Shown here: piece by piece, positions 1-6,399 of the stretch | Numbering within the stretch: position 1 is the first letter of the stretch | Layout of the letters: each line of letters starts with the position of its first letter | NCBI GenBank assembly: GCA_946183715.1 | Contig: CAMHDB010000071.1 | Span: 1 to 8,782 of the forward strand | DNA from: an uncultured Oscillibacter sp. | Lineage (GTDB): Bacteria > Bacillota > Clostridia > Oscillospirales > Oscillospiraceae | DNA length: 8,782 bases | Direction of reading: 5' to 3' | The notes under the pieces: model-generated | Database searches by the model: none | What the model saw: only the letters and a program-made list of their open reading frames with translations | Told to the model about the DNA's origin: nothing | Translations under genes and position numbers: made by a program

Positions 1-898
1 CGTGTTTCTCGTTCAGAATATTGATGGTGCCGTCCCACGTAAACAATTTGCCGTGGCGCCCGTTGCGGGAGGGCATGACGCAGTCGAAAAAGTCGACGCC
101 GCGCCGGACGGCTTCCAGTATGTTGACGGGCGTGCCGACGCCCATCAGGTAGCGGGGCTTGTCCGGGGGCATGTACGGCTCGACGGCCTCGATAATGTCG
201 TACATGACCTCGGGAGGCTCCCCGACGGCAAGGCCGCCGATTGCGTAGCCGTCGCAGTCCAGCGCGGCGATACGCTCCATGTGCCAGACGCGCAAATCCG
301 GGTACGTCGCCCCTTGGTTGATTCCGAACAGCATTTGCGCCCGGTTGACAGTCTCCGGGAGGGCGTTCAGGCGCCTGTGTTCCGCCTTACAGCGTTCCAG
401 CCAGCGCAGAGTACGCGCACAGCTCGCTTTCGCGTACTCGTAGGGCGCGGGGTTCTCTACGCACTCGTCGAACGCCATCGCGACATCACTGCCCAAATTC
501 GACTGTATGCGCATGGACTCCTCCGGGCCCATGAAGATACGCCGCCCGTCGATATGGGAGGCGAACTGTACGCCTTCCTCGCGGATTTTGCGCAACGGGG
601 CCAGCGAAAAGACCTGAAAGCCGCCGGAATCGGTCAAAATGGGGCCGTCCCAGTTCATGAAGCGGTGGAGGCCGCCCAGCGCGCGGATACGTTCGTCTCC
701 GGGGCGTAAATGCAGGTGGTACGTGTTCGACAACTCAATCTGACAGCCGACCTCGCGCAAGTCCAGCGACGACACGCCGCCCTTGATAGCCGCCTGTGTG
801 CCGACATTCATAAAGACGGGCGTCTCGACCGCGCCGCCGTGGGCACAGTGAAACCGTCCGCGCCGGGCGTGTCCGTCCGTGGAGAGTACCTGAAACAT
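1..898 (-). CDS. tgt: tRNA-guanine(34) transglycosylase, C-terminus cut off by window edge
   Basis: Tgt replaces guanine 34 in the anticodon of tRNAs for Asp, Asn, His and Tyr with preQ1 (bacteria) as a step in queuosine synthesis; it is cytoplasmic. The 299 visible codons follow the family closely. The N-terminus has DGHARRGR, then ETPVFMNVGTQAAIKG and the substrate loop LTDSGGFQVFSL with the catalytic-site Asp. Further on are GGLAVGEPPEVM, DKPRYLMGVGTP, and DFFDCVMPSRNGRHG carrying the nucleophile Asp. The reading frame runs off base 1 just before the expected zinc-binding CxCxxC...H region, so about 75-80 residues are missing compared with the usual 370-385. The start is the ATG at 896-898, preceded by GAGGGGAAAGCT, which is a good ribosome binding site. 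It has its own promoter directly upstream and is the first gene after the SLH-like gene's terminator. Identity is certain by motif; the preQ1 rather than queuine substrate is inferred from bacterial origin. Confidence 0.97.
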   Translation of the reverse strand, partial: MFQVLSTDGHARRGRFHCAHGGAVETPVFMNVGTQAAIKGGVSSLDLREVGCQIELSNTYHLHLRPGDERIRALGGLHRFMNWDGPILTDSGGFQVFSLAPLRKIREEGVQFASHIDGRRIFMGPEESMRIQSNLGSDVAMAFDECVENPAPYEYAKASCARTLRWLERCKAEHRRLNALPETVNRAQMLFGINQGATYPDLRVWHMERIAALDCDGYAIGGLAVGEPPEVMYDIIEAVEPYMPPDKPRYLMGVGTPVNILEAVRRGVDFFDCVMPSRNGRHGKLFTWDGTINILNEKH

Positions 899-932
899 AG
901 CTTTCCCCTCTGTGAAATCGTCTGATTGGCGT

Positions 933-961
933 ATTCTATCATTTCGGGCGCGGCGTGTCAA
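933..961 (-). promoter_or_regulatory. Sigma-70/SigA-type promoter of tgt
   Basis: Read on the minus strand, a perfect -35 box TTGACA (956-961) is followed by a 17-base spacer and a -10 box TAGAAT (933-938), which matches the consensus at five of six positions. The expected transcription start is near 926, giving a leader of about 28 bases that contains the GAGGGG ribosome binding site of tgt. The -35 box directly abuts the T-tract of the preceding terminator, so tgt is probably transcribed independently of the SLH-like gene. Confidence 0.85.
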
Positions 962-991
962 GAAAAGCCTCCCCCGCGATACGGGGGAGGC
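961..991 (-). terminator. Rho-independent terminator of the SLH-like gene
   Basis: A 9-bp perfect GC-rich stem (967-975 pairs with 983-991) encloses a 7-base loop. On the minus strand it is followed by TTTTCTT. It begins 17 bases after the stop codon of the secreted SLH-like gene. On the plus strand no T-tract follows, so it acts on minus-strand transcripts. The last T's of its tract overlap the -35 box of the tgt promoter. Confidence 0.9.
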
Positions 992-1008
992 GGCCCGCAA
1001 TGGCCAAA

Positions 1009-3240
1009 TCAAATTACGCGTTCCATAGCGCGGCAGAGCATGACGGCGGCGGTACCCCGGCGCACGGTCTCCCGGGCGTTATAGGTACCCTGTACCAGTC
1101 CGAGGCCCTGCGCGAGCGCGGCGTAGCCCATATCCCGCGCCGCGATATCGTCCTTGTCGGCGTAGCTACATGTGAAGATTCCGTTCAGGTTCGCCACGGC
1201 ACGGTAGCCGCCGCAATTCAGGAGCAGTTTCACGAGTTCGCCGCGCGTCATGACAGTGTCCTCGTGACGCTCTTCGGGCGTCAGGCCGCCCATGCTGTAC
1301 ACCGTGCTGTAGGCGTCGTTCTTCTCGTCGTCGGTCACGTCGTCGGGATTGAGCCGCCAGCCGCGCGTGGAGGCAATCAGGCACACGGCGTCCCACTGCG
1401 TCAGGCTGATGTTCGGGCGGAACTCCCCGCCGGTATAGCCGACGCCGTAATCGGCGAGTTTGCGGATTTCGGCGGCGGCGTCCGCGCCGTCGATGTCGGA
1501 GTACAGGATTTCGTTGTCTACGGCCTCGGGCTGTACGGGCTTTCCGGTCTTGGCGTCAATCCCCGGACAGTTCTCCTCGCGCTCCAGTCCGTAGCTCAGG
1601 AACAGAATCTGGAACTGCTCGTAGCCCAGCGAAATGAGCTTGCTTTCGATGTCGCCGCCCGACAGCGGGTTGAGTTTGCGCGACTTGCTCCGGTAGGCCA
1701 GTGTTACGGTATACGTGTCAAACCACGCGTCGACGGCGGCGGCGTTCGAGACGAGATTCTCCGTGCCGTCAAAGTTCACTTCCTCGTCCCAAGTAAACGA
1801 CAGTCCGCACACGGCGCCGGTTTCCACGTCGACCTGTACCACGCACTGGTTTTCGGGGAAGAAGTAGCCGTTGACCCGGCGGGTGAAGGTGAAGCTGTAG
1901 GACGGCGCGCCCTTGTCGGTCTGGTCGTTGACATCGTAGAGGGGGAGCGCGTCGGCGTGTTTGGTGTAGCGCGACAGGAACGACTCCGCGATACTCTGCG
2001 CGCGCGACTGCCGTACCGTCGGGGTACGGTCCTCGTCCCAGCGCCCGTAGCTGCTCAGCGACTTGACCTCCCCGGTCTTGGCGTCGACGCTGAAAGTACG
2101 GTCGGAGCGGAACGCGCTGTCCTTCTGACTGGCTGTGTTGTCGCTCTTCGTATAGCGAATCGTGCAGAAGATGTCCTCGGTGTCGTCGGCGTTCTTGACA
2201 ATGCGGTAATTCGACGTGGCGATGCTGTAGCCTTCGAGTTTGTACGCGGCCTCGGCGCGGATTCGGGTGTCGAGTTCCTCCGTGGACAGCACGTCTTTGA
2301 GCTTGTCGACGCCTGTCAGCTCCGTTTCGTTGAGTTGCTTCCGCGCCGCGCCGCCGGACGCGCCCATATCCGCCGCCTCTTCCGCCATCGGCGCGGCAGT
2401 GTTGCTGTTGTAGTAGAAAAAGCTGTCGGCGTCGGTGAGTTCGCCCGACTGCGCGTCGACGTAGCGGGCCTCGTAGTCGGCGGGGATATAGCGGAGTACG
2501 GCGTGCTTGGTCTCCTTGGGGCGGTTGGCGTTCGCGGTCACGTACACCAGTTCAAGATTGAGCGTGTCCTTGAGCTTCGCGGCGGCGTCGGACTGGCTGA
2601 CGGCGGGCGTCGCCGACGGAATCCCGCCCAGATAGCGCTGTGACGGCGCGTCGCGGTAGAAGTTCACGACTTTGTTGTCGCTCCCGCGCACGTTGATGGA
2701 GTACGTCAGCGGGGAGGGCAGGCCGTTCAGGAGAATTGTCCCGGAGAAGTACGTGCTTGTACTGTTCAGTTGTCCGGCGGTTTGCGGCTCGGCGAGTTCG
2801 ATAGTCTCTACGGAGGAATCGAGCACACGGTCGAGGAACGCCCGCGCGGCGATTCTGGCGGCTTGCGCGTCGACGTTCGGGAATGTGGGCAGGTAGGGAG
2901 TGTAGCGGGAGATTTCGCGGTTGTCGTTGTAGTAGTAGGAAAGAATCGTGCCGTCGTCGAGGGCGCTGACGTTCATGGACGCGTCCTGACCCTGCCAGTA
3001 CAGGTGCCAAGTGACGCCCAATTCCTCTTCCGACAGGTTGCCGTTGAACTCCGTGAATGCGTCGGTGTCGAGGTCGAGCGTGCCCTTGACCAGTTCGGTG
3101 ACGTTCTTCAGGCGTTCGTCCTGCGTGGCGGCGGCTGACAGCGGCTCCGTAACCGCTACCTCCTCCGGGGCCGCCAACGCCGGGACGATACCTGTCACCG
3201 CCAGCGTCAGGCCCAGTAACAGGGAAATCCATCGTTTCAT
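1009..3240 (-). CDS. Secreted YcdB/YcdC-like protein with C-terminal SLH-like repeats
   Basis: This is a 743-residue exported protein. Residues 1-23 form a Sec signal peptide: KR, a hydrophobic core, then VPALA with cleavage likely after Ala23. Residues of about 35-560 contain several segments where a strand ends in a D-x-x-(S/T)-G turn (DAQSGE 262, DAKTGE 386, DVETGA 471, DAKTGK 562). That pattern is typical of PepSY and YcdB/YcdC domains. The C-terminal region of about 578-741 resembles SLH repeats: YSDIDG...GVGYTGGEFRPNISLTQWDA, then a degenerate middle unit around TRGELVKLLLNCGGY, then YADKDD...ALAQGLGLVQG. SLH repeats usually bind pyruvylated secondary wall polymer and tether proteins to the cell surface. 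The start is the ATG at 3238-3240, with AGAAGG upstream. It is a single-gene unit with its own terminator and an unusual duplicated leader. The function of the YcdB-like part is unknown to me; cell-surface location is the safest inference. Confidence 0.85.
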   Translation of the reverse strand: MKRWISLLLGLTLAVTGIVPALAAPEEVAVTEPLSAAATQDERLKNVTELVKGTLDLDTDAFTEFNGNLSEEELGVTWHLYWQGQDASMNVSALDDGTILSYYYNDNREISRYTPYLPTFPNVDAQAARIAARAFLDRVLDSSVETIELAEPQTAGQLNSTSTYFSGTILLNGLPSPLTYSINVRGSDNKVVNFYRDAPSQRYLGGIPSATPAVSQSDAAAKLKDTLNLELVYVTANANRPKETKHAVLRYIPADYEARYVDAQSGELTDADSFFYYNSNTAAPMAEEAADMGASGGAARKQLNETELTGVDKLKDVLSTEELDTRIRAEAAYKLEGYSIATSNYRIVKNADDTEDIFCTIRYTKSDNTASQKDSAFRSDRTFSVDAKTGEVKSLSSYGRWDEDRTPTVRQSRAQSIAESFLSRYTKHADALPLYDVNDQTDKGAPSYSFTFTRRVNGYFFPENQCVVQVDVETGAVCGLSFTWDEEVNFDGTENLVSNAAAVDAWFDTYTVTLAYRSKSRKLNPLSGGDIESKLISLGYEQFQILFLSYGLEREENCPGIDAKTGKPVQPEAVDNEILYSDIDGADAAAEIRKLADYGVGYTGGEFRPNISLTQWDAVCLIASTRGWRLNPDDVTDDEKNDAYSTVYSMGGLTPEERHEDTVMTRGELVKLLLNCGGYRAVANLNGIFTCSYADKDDIAARDMGYAALAQGLGLVQGTYNARETVRRGTAAVMLCRAMERVI

Positions 3241-3244
3241 GAAA

Positions 3245-3287
3245 TACCTTCTTTCTTGTCGTGTGGACAGGTTTTGTGTGGTGTGTT
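3245..3287 (-). repeat. Leader repeat unit B, next to the SLH-like gene
   Basis: Read on the minus strand, this 43-base unit runs from AACACACCACACAAAACC through CTGTCC to CAAGAAAGAAGGTA, so it includes the functional ribosome binding site of the SLH-like gene. It matches unit A at 3291-3352. The two share an exact 16-base core (3265-3280 and 3330-3345), and CTTTCTTGTCGTGTGG (3251-3266, plus strand) matches CTTTCTTGCCGTGCGG (3298-3313) at 14 of 16 positions. Confidence 0.8.
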
Positions 3288-3290
3288 TGG

Positions 3291-3352
3291 TACCTCGCTT
3301 TCTTGCCGTGCGGCTGTGTGTTGCCGCACGGACAGGTTTTGTGTGTGGTGTT
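3291..3352 (-). repeat. Leader repeat unit A, upstream copy with extra hairpin
   Basis: This is a diverged upstream copy of unit B. It has the same order of elements on the minus strand: AACACCACACACAAAACC, CTGTCC, a CAAGAAAG purine stretch and GAGGTA. It is 62 bases rather than 43 because about 18 extra bases create an internal hairpin (3306-3331). Its purine stretch is a decayed copy of the ribosome binding site, with no start codon after it. The simplest reading is tandem duplication of the leader followed by divergence. Confidence 0.75.
3306..3331 (-). promoter_or_regulatory. Stable hairpin in the SLH-like gene leader
   Basis: A 9-bp perfect inverted repeat (3306-3314 with 3323-3331) surrounds an 8-base loop. 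It lies about 66 bases upstream of the SLH-like gene's start. No T-tract follows on the minus strand (the next bases are CAAGAAAG), so it is not an intrinsic terminator. It lies directly downstream, in transcript order, of a second possible stem formed by 3353-3358 with 3330-3335. A role as an mRNA stabiliser or control element is inference. Confidence 0.55.
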
Positions 3353-3397
3353 CTGTCCCTTTAGACGCCCCCCGCGCAAAAAGGTTCCGCCTTTTCC

Positions 3398-3454
3398 GTA
3401 AAAATTTCATTTTTTGAAAAAAGGCTTGCGCTGAGCGGAAAATTGTGGTAACAT
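3398..3454 (+). promoter_or_regulatory. Promoter of the membrane protein gene, with AT-rich upstream element
   Basis: The -35 box TTGCGC (3426-3431) and the -10 box TAACAT (3449-3454) are separated by 17 bases. Each box matches consensus at four positions. A TG at 3446-3447 makes an extended -10 element, compensating for the weak boxes. An A/T-rich tract at about 3398-3422, containing TTTTTTGAAAAAA, sits just upstream like an UP element. Expected transcription start is near 3461, leaving a 17-base leader. An alternative -35 (TTGAAA, 3414-3419) has no comparable -10. Confidence 0.55.
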
Positions 3455-3477
3455 CGCGAATGATGGGAGGTGCGTTT

Positions 3478-3999
3478 ATGGATGGGGTGGTACAGTGGCT
3501 TGCGCAATTGATGGACACGAAAGAGTGGACGCAATTACTTTTGCCGATTGTCGCGCCGATTGTCTTGGTTGTCATAGCCTATCCATACCGGAAATGGAAG
3601 GAAAACCGCGATGAGCGAAAGAAGGAAGAGCAACAACTGCGTCAATACCTGCGTGTCCTCTATAAACAGGCAAAGGATATCCAACACTTCTTGAATGATA
3701 AGGATGTGCTGGACGGGGTGGGGCCGGAGGATTTGGATACGCTTTACGCTCAATCTCTGATTCCCCTCGGTAAAACCATGTCCGACTTTGCAATTGATAT
3801 GCGTAAGTCTAAACGTTACAAAGAACAGTGGAATGAACTGGAAGTGGCATGGGAGCGGTTAAGAAACGCCGAGCCGTATAGCTACTTCGAGGTGGATGAG
3901 AACTATCTCAGCGTATGCGATTTATCCGACGTCAAAGAATTTTTTGAAAATTGGCCGCTGTTCTACGCGCAATTGGAGGAATGGTTCAACGCCCTTTAG
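3478..3999 (+). CDS. Unrecognised one-pass membrane protein, low-GC orphan
   Basis: The product has 173 residues and I do not recognise its family. Residues about 19-36 (QLLLPIVAPIVLVVIAYP) form one transmembrane helix. A strongly basic and charged stretch, RKWKENRDERKKEEQQ (38-53), follows, predicting a cytoplasmic C-terminus by the positive-inside rule. Residues of about 41-75 and 108-130 look helical and possibly coiled-coil; the tail is acidic and aromatic (FFENWPLFYAQLEEWF). No catalytic motif or cysteine pair is visible. The start is the ATG at 3478, with GGGAGG 7 bases upstream; the in-frame GTG at 3445 lies before the predicted transcription start. Hand-counted GC is about 48%, well below the 68-70% of sampled neighbouring lines, suggesting acquisition. 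It is the only plus-strand gene here and converges on mazF, with 66 bases between the stop codons. Confidence 0.85.
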   Translation: MDGVVQWLAQLMDTKEWTQLLLPIVAPIVLVVIAYPYRKWKENRDERKKEEQQLRQYLRVLYKQAKDIQHFLNDKDVLDGVGPEDLDTLYAQSLIPLGKTMSDFAIDMRKSKRYKEQWNELEVAWERLRNAEPYSYFEVDENYLSVCDLSDVKEFFENWPLFYAQLEEWFNAL

Positions 4000-4030
4000 G
4001 CGGGAAGGCTTTGCATTCTAGGCGTCTCCG

Positions 4031-4061
4031 AAAAACGCCCTCCCGGGAAACCGGGAGGGCG
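4031..4061 (-). terminator. Rho-independent terminator after mazF
   Basis: An 11-bp perfect stem (4036-4046 with 4051-4061) closes a 4-base loop. On the minus strand TTTTT (4035-4031) follows directly. It starts 4 bases after the mazF stop codon and ends the cls-to-mazF cluster. On the plus strand the loop is GAAA but the downstream bases are GATTTCAT, so it would terminate the convergent membrane protein gene only weakly. No other terminator is seen for that gene. Confidence 0.92.
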
Positions 4062-4065
4062 GATT

Positions 4066-4434
4066 TCATACCAGTTGGTCGCGGGGCAGGCCGAAGCTCA
4101 CGGCAATCGCCTCGTCGACTTTGGTCATCATGTTCTCCTCAATGTGTCCCATCCGTTCCCGCAGGCGCTTTTTGTCGAGCGTGCGAATCTGCTCGAGCAG
4201 AATCACGGAGTTCCGACTGAGGCCGGAGTTCGCGTTGACCGGAAGGTTTATGTGAGTGGGGAGGCGGGCCTTCCCGGTCTGGGAAGTAATCGCCGCCGCA
4301 ATCACAGTAGGGCTGTAGCGGTTGCCGGTATCGTTCTGGATAATCAGCACGGGCCGGACACCGCCCTGTTCACTGCCTACCACGGGGGAGAGGTCGGCGT
4401 AGTAAATGTCGCCGCGTCTGACAGTCGTATCCAC
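4066..4434 (-). CDS. mazF: MazF/NdoA (PemK-type) endoribonuclease toxin
   Basis: MazF/NdoA enzymes cut single-stranded RNA at short specific sequences and are normally held inactive by a MazE-type antitoxin. The 122-residue product is very close to B. subtilis NdoA in pattern: RRGDIYYADLSPVVGSEQGG, then RPVLIIQND, ITSQTGKA and VILLEQIRTLDK. Arg27 and Thr50 align with NdoA catalytic Arg25 and Thr48, so it should be active. I chose GTG 4434 because GGTGGAG lies about 10 bases before it and because family members begin just before RRGD. GTG 4443 is in frame, but its ribosome binding site would be almost touching. It is the last gene of the cluster. No antitoxin gene lies in the gap from alr (4435-4557), unlike B. 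subtilis alrA-ndoAI-ndoA. Its cut site cannot be read from sequence. Confidence 0.93.
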   Translation of the reverse strand: MDTTVRRGDIYYADLSPVVGSEQGGVRPVLIIQNDTGNRYSPTVIAAAITSQTGKARLPTHINLPVNANSGLSRNSVILLEQIRTLDKKRLRERMGHIEENMMTKVDEAIAVSFGLPRDQLV

Positions 4435-4460
4435 AAAGTTCACACTCCACCGAAAGAAGT

Positions 4461-4478
4461 ACCCGCCGCGCGGCGGGT
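4461..4478. promoter_or_regulatory. 18-bp perfect palindrome upstream of mazF
   Basis: ACCCGCCGC is followed immediately by its exact reverse complement, giving an uninterrupted 18-bp palindrome in the alr-mazF gap, 26 bases before the mazF start codon. In the minus-strand transcript it could form a GC-rich hairpin followed by ACTTCTTTC, a poor T-tract, so partial termination after alr is possible. As DNA it could be an operator. No convincing promoter for mazF was found beside it. Confidence 0.5.
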
Positions 4479-4557
4479 TCCGCGCTTGACAAGGCCACTT
4501 TCAGTCTCCCACACAGGGACGGAATTTATACCCGCCGGGGACAAATTCCTGTTTATC

Positions 4558-5754
4558 CTATGCAGTCGGGGCCGAAAGGGTGTCCTGACCGAGAATCCGG
4601 AGACTGCGTTCCGTCACCTGTCCGTGCTCTTTGTACAGGCGCGGGACGCGCTTACTGACGGCGCAGACGAGTTCATAGGGAATCGTGTCCAGCATGGCGG
4701 CGAGGGCGTTCGCCGACTGGTGCGGCCCGAAAATTTCGAGCGTGTCGCCAACATGAATATTAGGCAGTCCGGAGAGGTCGACCATCGTCATGTCCATGCA
4801 GATACGCCCGAGTATGGGCGCGGGTCCGCCGGGCGTCCAGAGGGCGAGGCGGTTCGAGAAGCCCCGGAACAGCCCGTCCGCGTAGCCGACAGGCAAGACG
4901 CCCACGCGGCGCCTGTCCGGGGTACGGTACAGCCGCCCGTAGCTGACAGGGGTGTCGGCGTCGAAAACTTTGATGGTCGACACGCAGGAGTAGAGCGACA
5001 TGACGGGGCACAGGCCGAGGGTATCGGCGTCGTCGCCGAGGCCGTAGAGGGCGATACCGGGGCGCACCATGTCGAGGAACGTTTCCGGGTACCGGGCGAG
5101 TGCGCCGCTGTTGGCGCAGTGCCGGAGACGGAAACGGCGTCCGCGCGCGGCGAGGGCGTCGAGGACGGACAGAAACACGTTGAATTGTTCCATAGCGTAG
5201 GCGCGGTCGCCGGGGTCGTCGGAATCGGACGTGGAGAAGTGGGTAAAGATTCCCTCCGCGTCGAGGTTGGGCAGGGCGCAGGCCGTCGCGATGGCGTCGA
5301 CGCCGCCCGCGAAATGTTCCCCGCGCACAAGGAAGCCTAACCGTGACATGCCCGTATCGACTTTGATATGTACCCGTAAGACGCCGCCCGCCGCTTGCGC
5401 CGCCTGACTGTATTCCTCCGCCTTGGCCAGCGCGGAGACCGTCTGCGTGAGGTCGTGCCGGATAAGCTGTGGCGTCATTTCGGGGGGCGTGTGCCCGAGG
5501 ATGAGTACGGGCATGGTGACGCCGCCGCGCCGGAGTTCGCGCGCCTCGTCGAGACTGGATACCGCCAGATAGTCACAGCCCAGCGACTGCAATTTCCGCG
5601 AAACCTGTACGGCCCCGTGCCCGTAGGCGTCGGCCTTGACCACGCCCAGATACTTGACCCCGGGGCCGATTCTCTCCCGCGCGGCGCGGTAGTTGTGCGA
5701 CAGGGCGTCCATGTCGATTTCCGCCCACGTCCGGCGGAGTATCTCTTCTTCCAT
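4558..5754 (-). CDS. alr: Alanine racemase
   Basis: Alr is the PLP-dependent cytoplasmic enzyme that interconverts L- and D-alanine, supplying D-alanine for peptidoglycan. The product is 398 residues, normal for the family. The PLP lysine is Lys40 in VVKADAYGHG. The second catalytic base is Tyr272 in VSYGRLY. Other family signatures are VDTGMSRLGF (132-141), HCANSGA (212-218), MVRPGIALYG (229-238), LPVGYADG (287-294) and GRICMDM (316-322). The start is ATG 5752-5754, with a near-perfect AAGGAGG 7-8 bases upstream. It begins 24 bases after the lipoprotein gene and is probably cotranscribed with it. A 7-bp hairpin spans that junction. Confidence 0.97.
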   Translation of the reverse strand: MEEEILRRTWAEIDMDALSHNYRAARERIGPGVKYLGVVKADAYGHGAVQVSRKLQSLGCDYLAVSSLDEARELRRGGVTMPVLILGHTPPEMTPQLIRHDLTQTVSALAKAEEYSQAAQAAGGVLRVHIKVDTGMSRLGFLVRGEHFAGGVDAIATACALPNLDAEGIFTHFSTSDSDDPGDRAYAMEQFNVFLSVLDALAARGRRFRLRHCANSGALARYPETFLDMVRPGIALYGLGDDADTLGLCPVMSLYSCVSTIKVFDADTPVSYGRLYRTPDRRRVGVLPVGYADGLFRGFSNRLALWTPGGPAPILGRICMDMTMVDLSGLPNIHVGDTLEIFGPHQSANALAAMLDTIPYELVCAVSKRVPRLYKEHGQVTERSLRILGQDTLSAPTA

Positions 5755-5773
5755 CGTGTATCCTCCTTCTTTT

Positions 5774-5790
5774 ACGGCCTATGAGGCCGT
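5774..5790 (-). promoter_or_regulatory. Small hairpin over the lipoprotein stop codon
   Basis: ACGGCCT and AGGCCGT form a 7-bp perfect inverted repeat around a 3-base loop. In the transcript it includes the last codons and the UAG stop of the lipoprotein gene, and it ends a few bases before the alr ribosome binding site. It is followed by AAAAGAAGG, so it is not a minus-strand terminator. It could affect mRNA processing or coupling between the two genes; this is inference from position only. Confidence 0.35.
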
Positions 5791-6375
5791 TTCCTCTATT
5801 GTACCAGAAAACGAGAACGATGTAAACTCCGCGGACATGACGGTTTCCTCTCCGACGGCGATTTCCCCGCGTACTGGCGCGCCGTCCGCGCGGTTGAGCC
5901 AGATGGTAAAGTAGAGCTTTTCGCCCGCCGCGCCTGTTGTGTCAAGCAGGAGGCGCGTACAGGCGACGCCGTTGTAATCCTCCTCGTTTTCTTCGAGTAG
6001 CCAGCCGTCGCGGAGGGCGTCGACGAGGGCGGGGAGCGCGTCCGCCGGACTGATTCCCTCCGCGCTGACGCGTCCGGCGTTGAGGCGCCGCCCGTCCGAC
6101 TGTAACTGCCGGGCGTCGCCGTGTAGCACCACCTTAACGCCCGCGATAGTCTCCGGCGACACAACCTCTACGACGCGTTCGCCGTCCGGGGAGTACGTAC
6201 ACGACAGCACGGCCTCCCAAGGCGCGCCGTACTCCGTACAGCGTACCGTGGCCGTCATCGTACAGCCGCCCGCCTCCTGATAGCGTAACCTGTAGGCGTT
6301 CGCGCCGGGTTCGGCCTCCCCGCCACAGCCCGTCAGGCACAGAATTATCATGAGTACACAAGGCAGTTTTCGCAC
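5779..6375 (-). CDS. Small lipoprotein, possibly YdcC/LolA-like
   Basis: The 198-residue product starts with a lipoprotein signal peptide, MRKLPCVLMIILCLTGC, with the lipobox LTGC and lipidated Cys17, so it should be anchored on the outer face of the cytoplasmic membrane. The mature part is rich in alternating polar and hydrophobic strands (RYQEAGGCTMTATVRC, WEAVLSCTYSP, LYFTIWLNRADGAPVRGEI). That suggests a LolA/RseB-like curved sheet. The call is supported by position: B. subtilis has the LolA-like ydcC directly before alrA. It is much shorter than YdcC, so direct orthology is uncertain. The start is a GTG (6373-6375) with GGAGG 7 bases upstream. The nnrD stop is 24 bases before it and alr begins 24 bases after it. 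Confidence 0.85.
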   Translation of the reverse strand: MRKLPCVLMIILCLTGCGGEAEPGANAYRLRYQEAGGCTMTATVRCTEYGAPWEAVLSCTYSPDGERVVEVVSPETIAGVKVVLHGDARQLQSDGRRLNAGRVSAEGISPADALPALVDALRDGWLLEENEEDYNGVACTRLLLDTTGAAGEKLYFTIWLNRADGAPVRGEIAVGEETVMSAEFTSFSFSGTIEETAS

Positions 6376-6399
6376 GTCCGCGCCTCCAAATATAGAAAG

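Noticed and set aside
955..2643. 562-codon open frame on the plus strand
   Set aside because: It lies entirely antisense to the SLH-like gene, has no ribosome binding site, and its translation is low-complexity and rich in Val, Gly, Arg and Ala, as expected of a shadow in GC-rich DNA.
3379..3395. 6-bp AAAAGG/CCTTTT inverted repeat in the intergenic region
   Set aside because: It is short and A/T-rich with no T-tract and no gene end nearby; it is likely chance in an AT-rich stretch.
3445..3477. GTG 3445 and ATG 3460 as starts of the membrane protein
   Set aside because: They lie at or before the predicted transcription start and lack a ribosome binding site, while ATG 3478 has GGGAGG at proper spacing.
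4486..4491. TTGACA on the plus strand in the alr-mazF gap
   Set aside because: No -10 box lies at the right distance, and no plus-strand gene follows.
4525..4530. TATAAA on the minus strand as a -10 box for mazF
   Set aside because: There is no acceptable -35 box 16-18 bases upstream and no TG extension.
4075..5340. 421-codon open frame on the plus strand
   Set aside because: It is antisense to mazF and alr, which are both certain. The translation shows no family pattern and no start signal.
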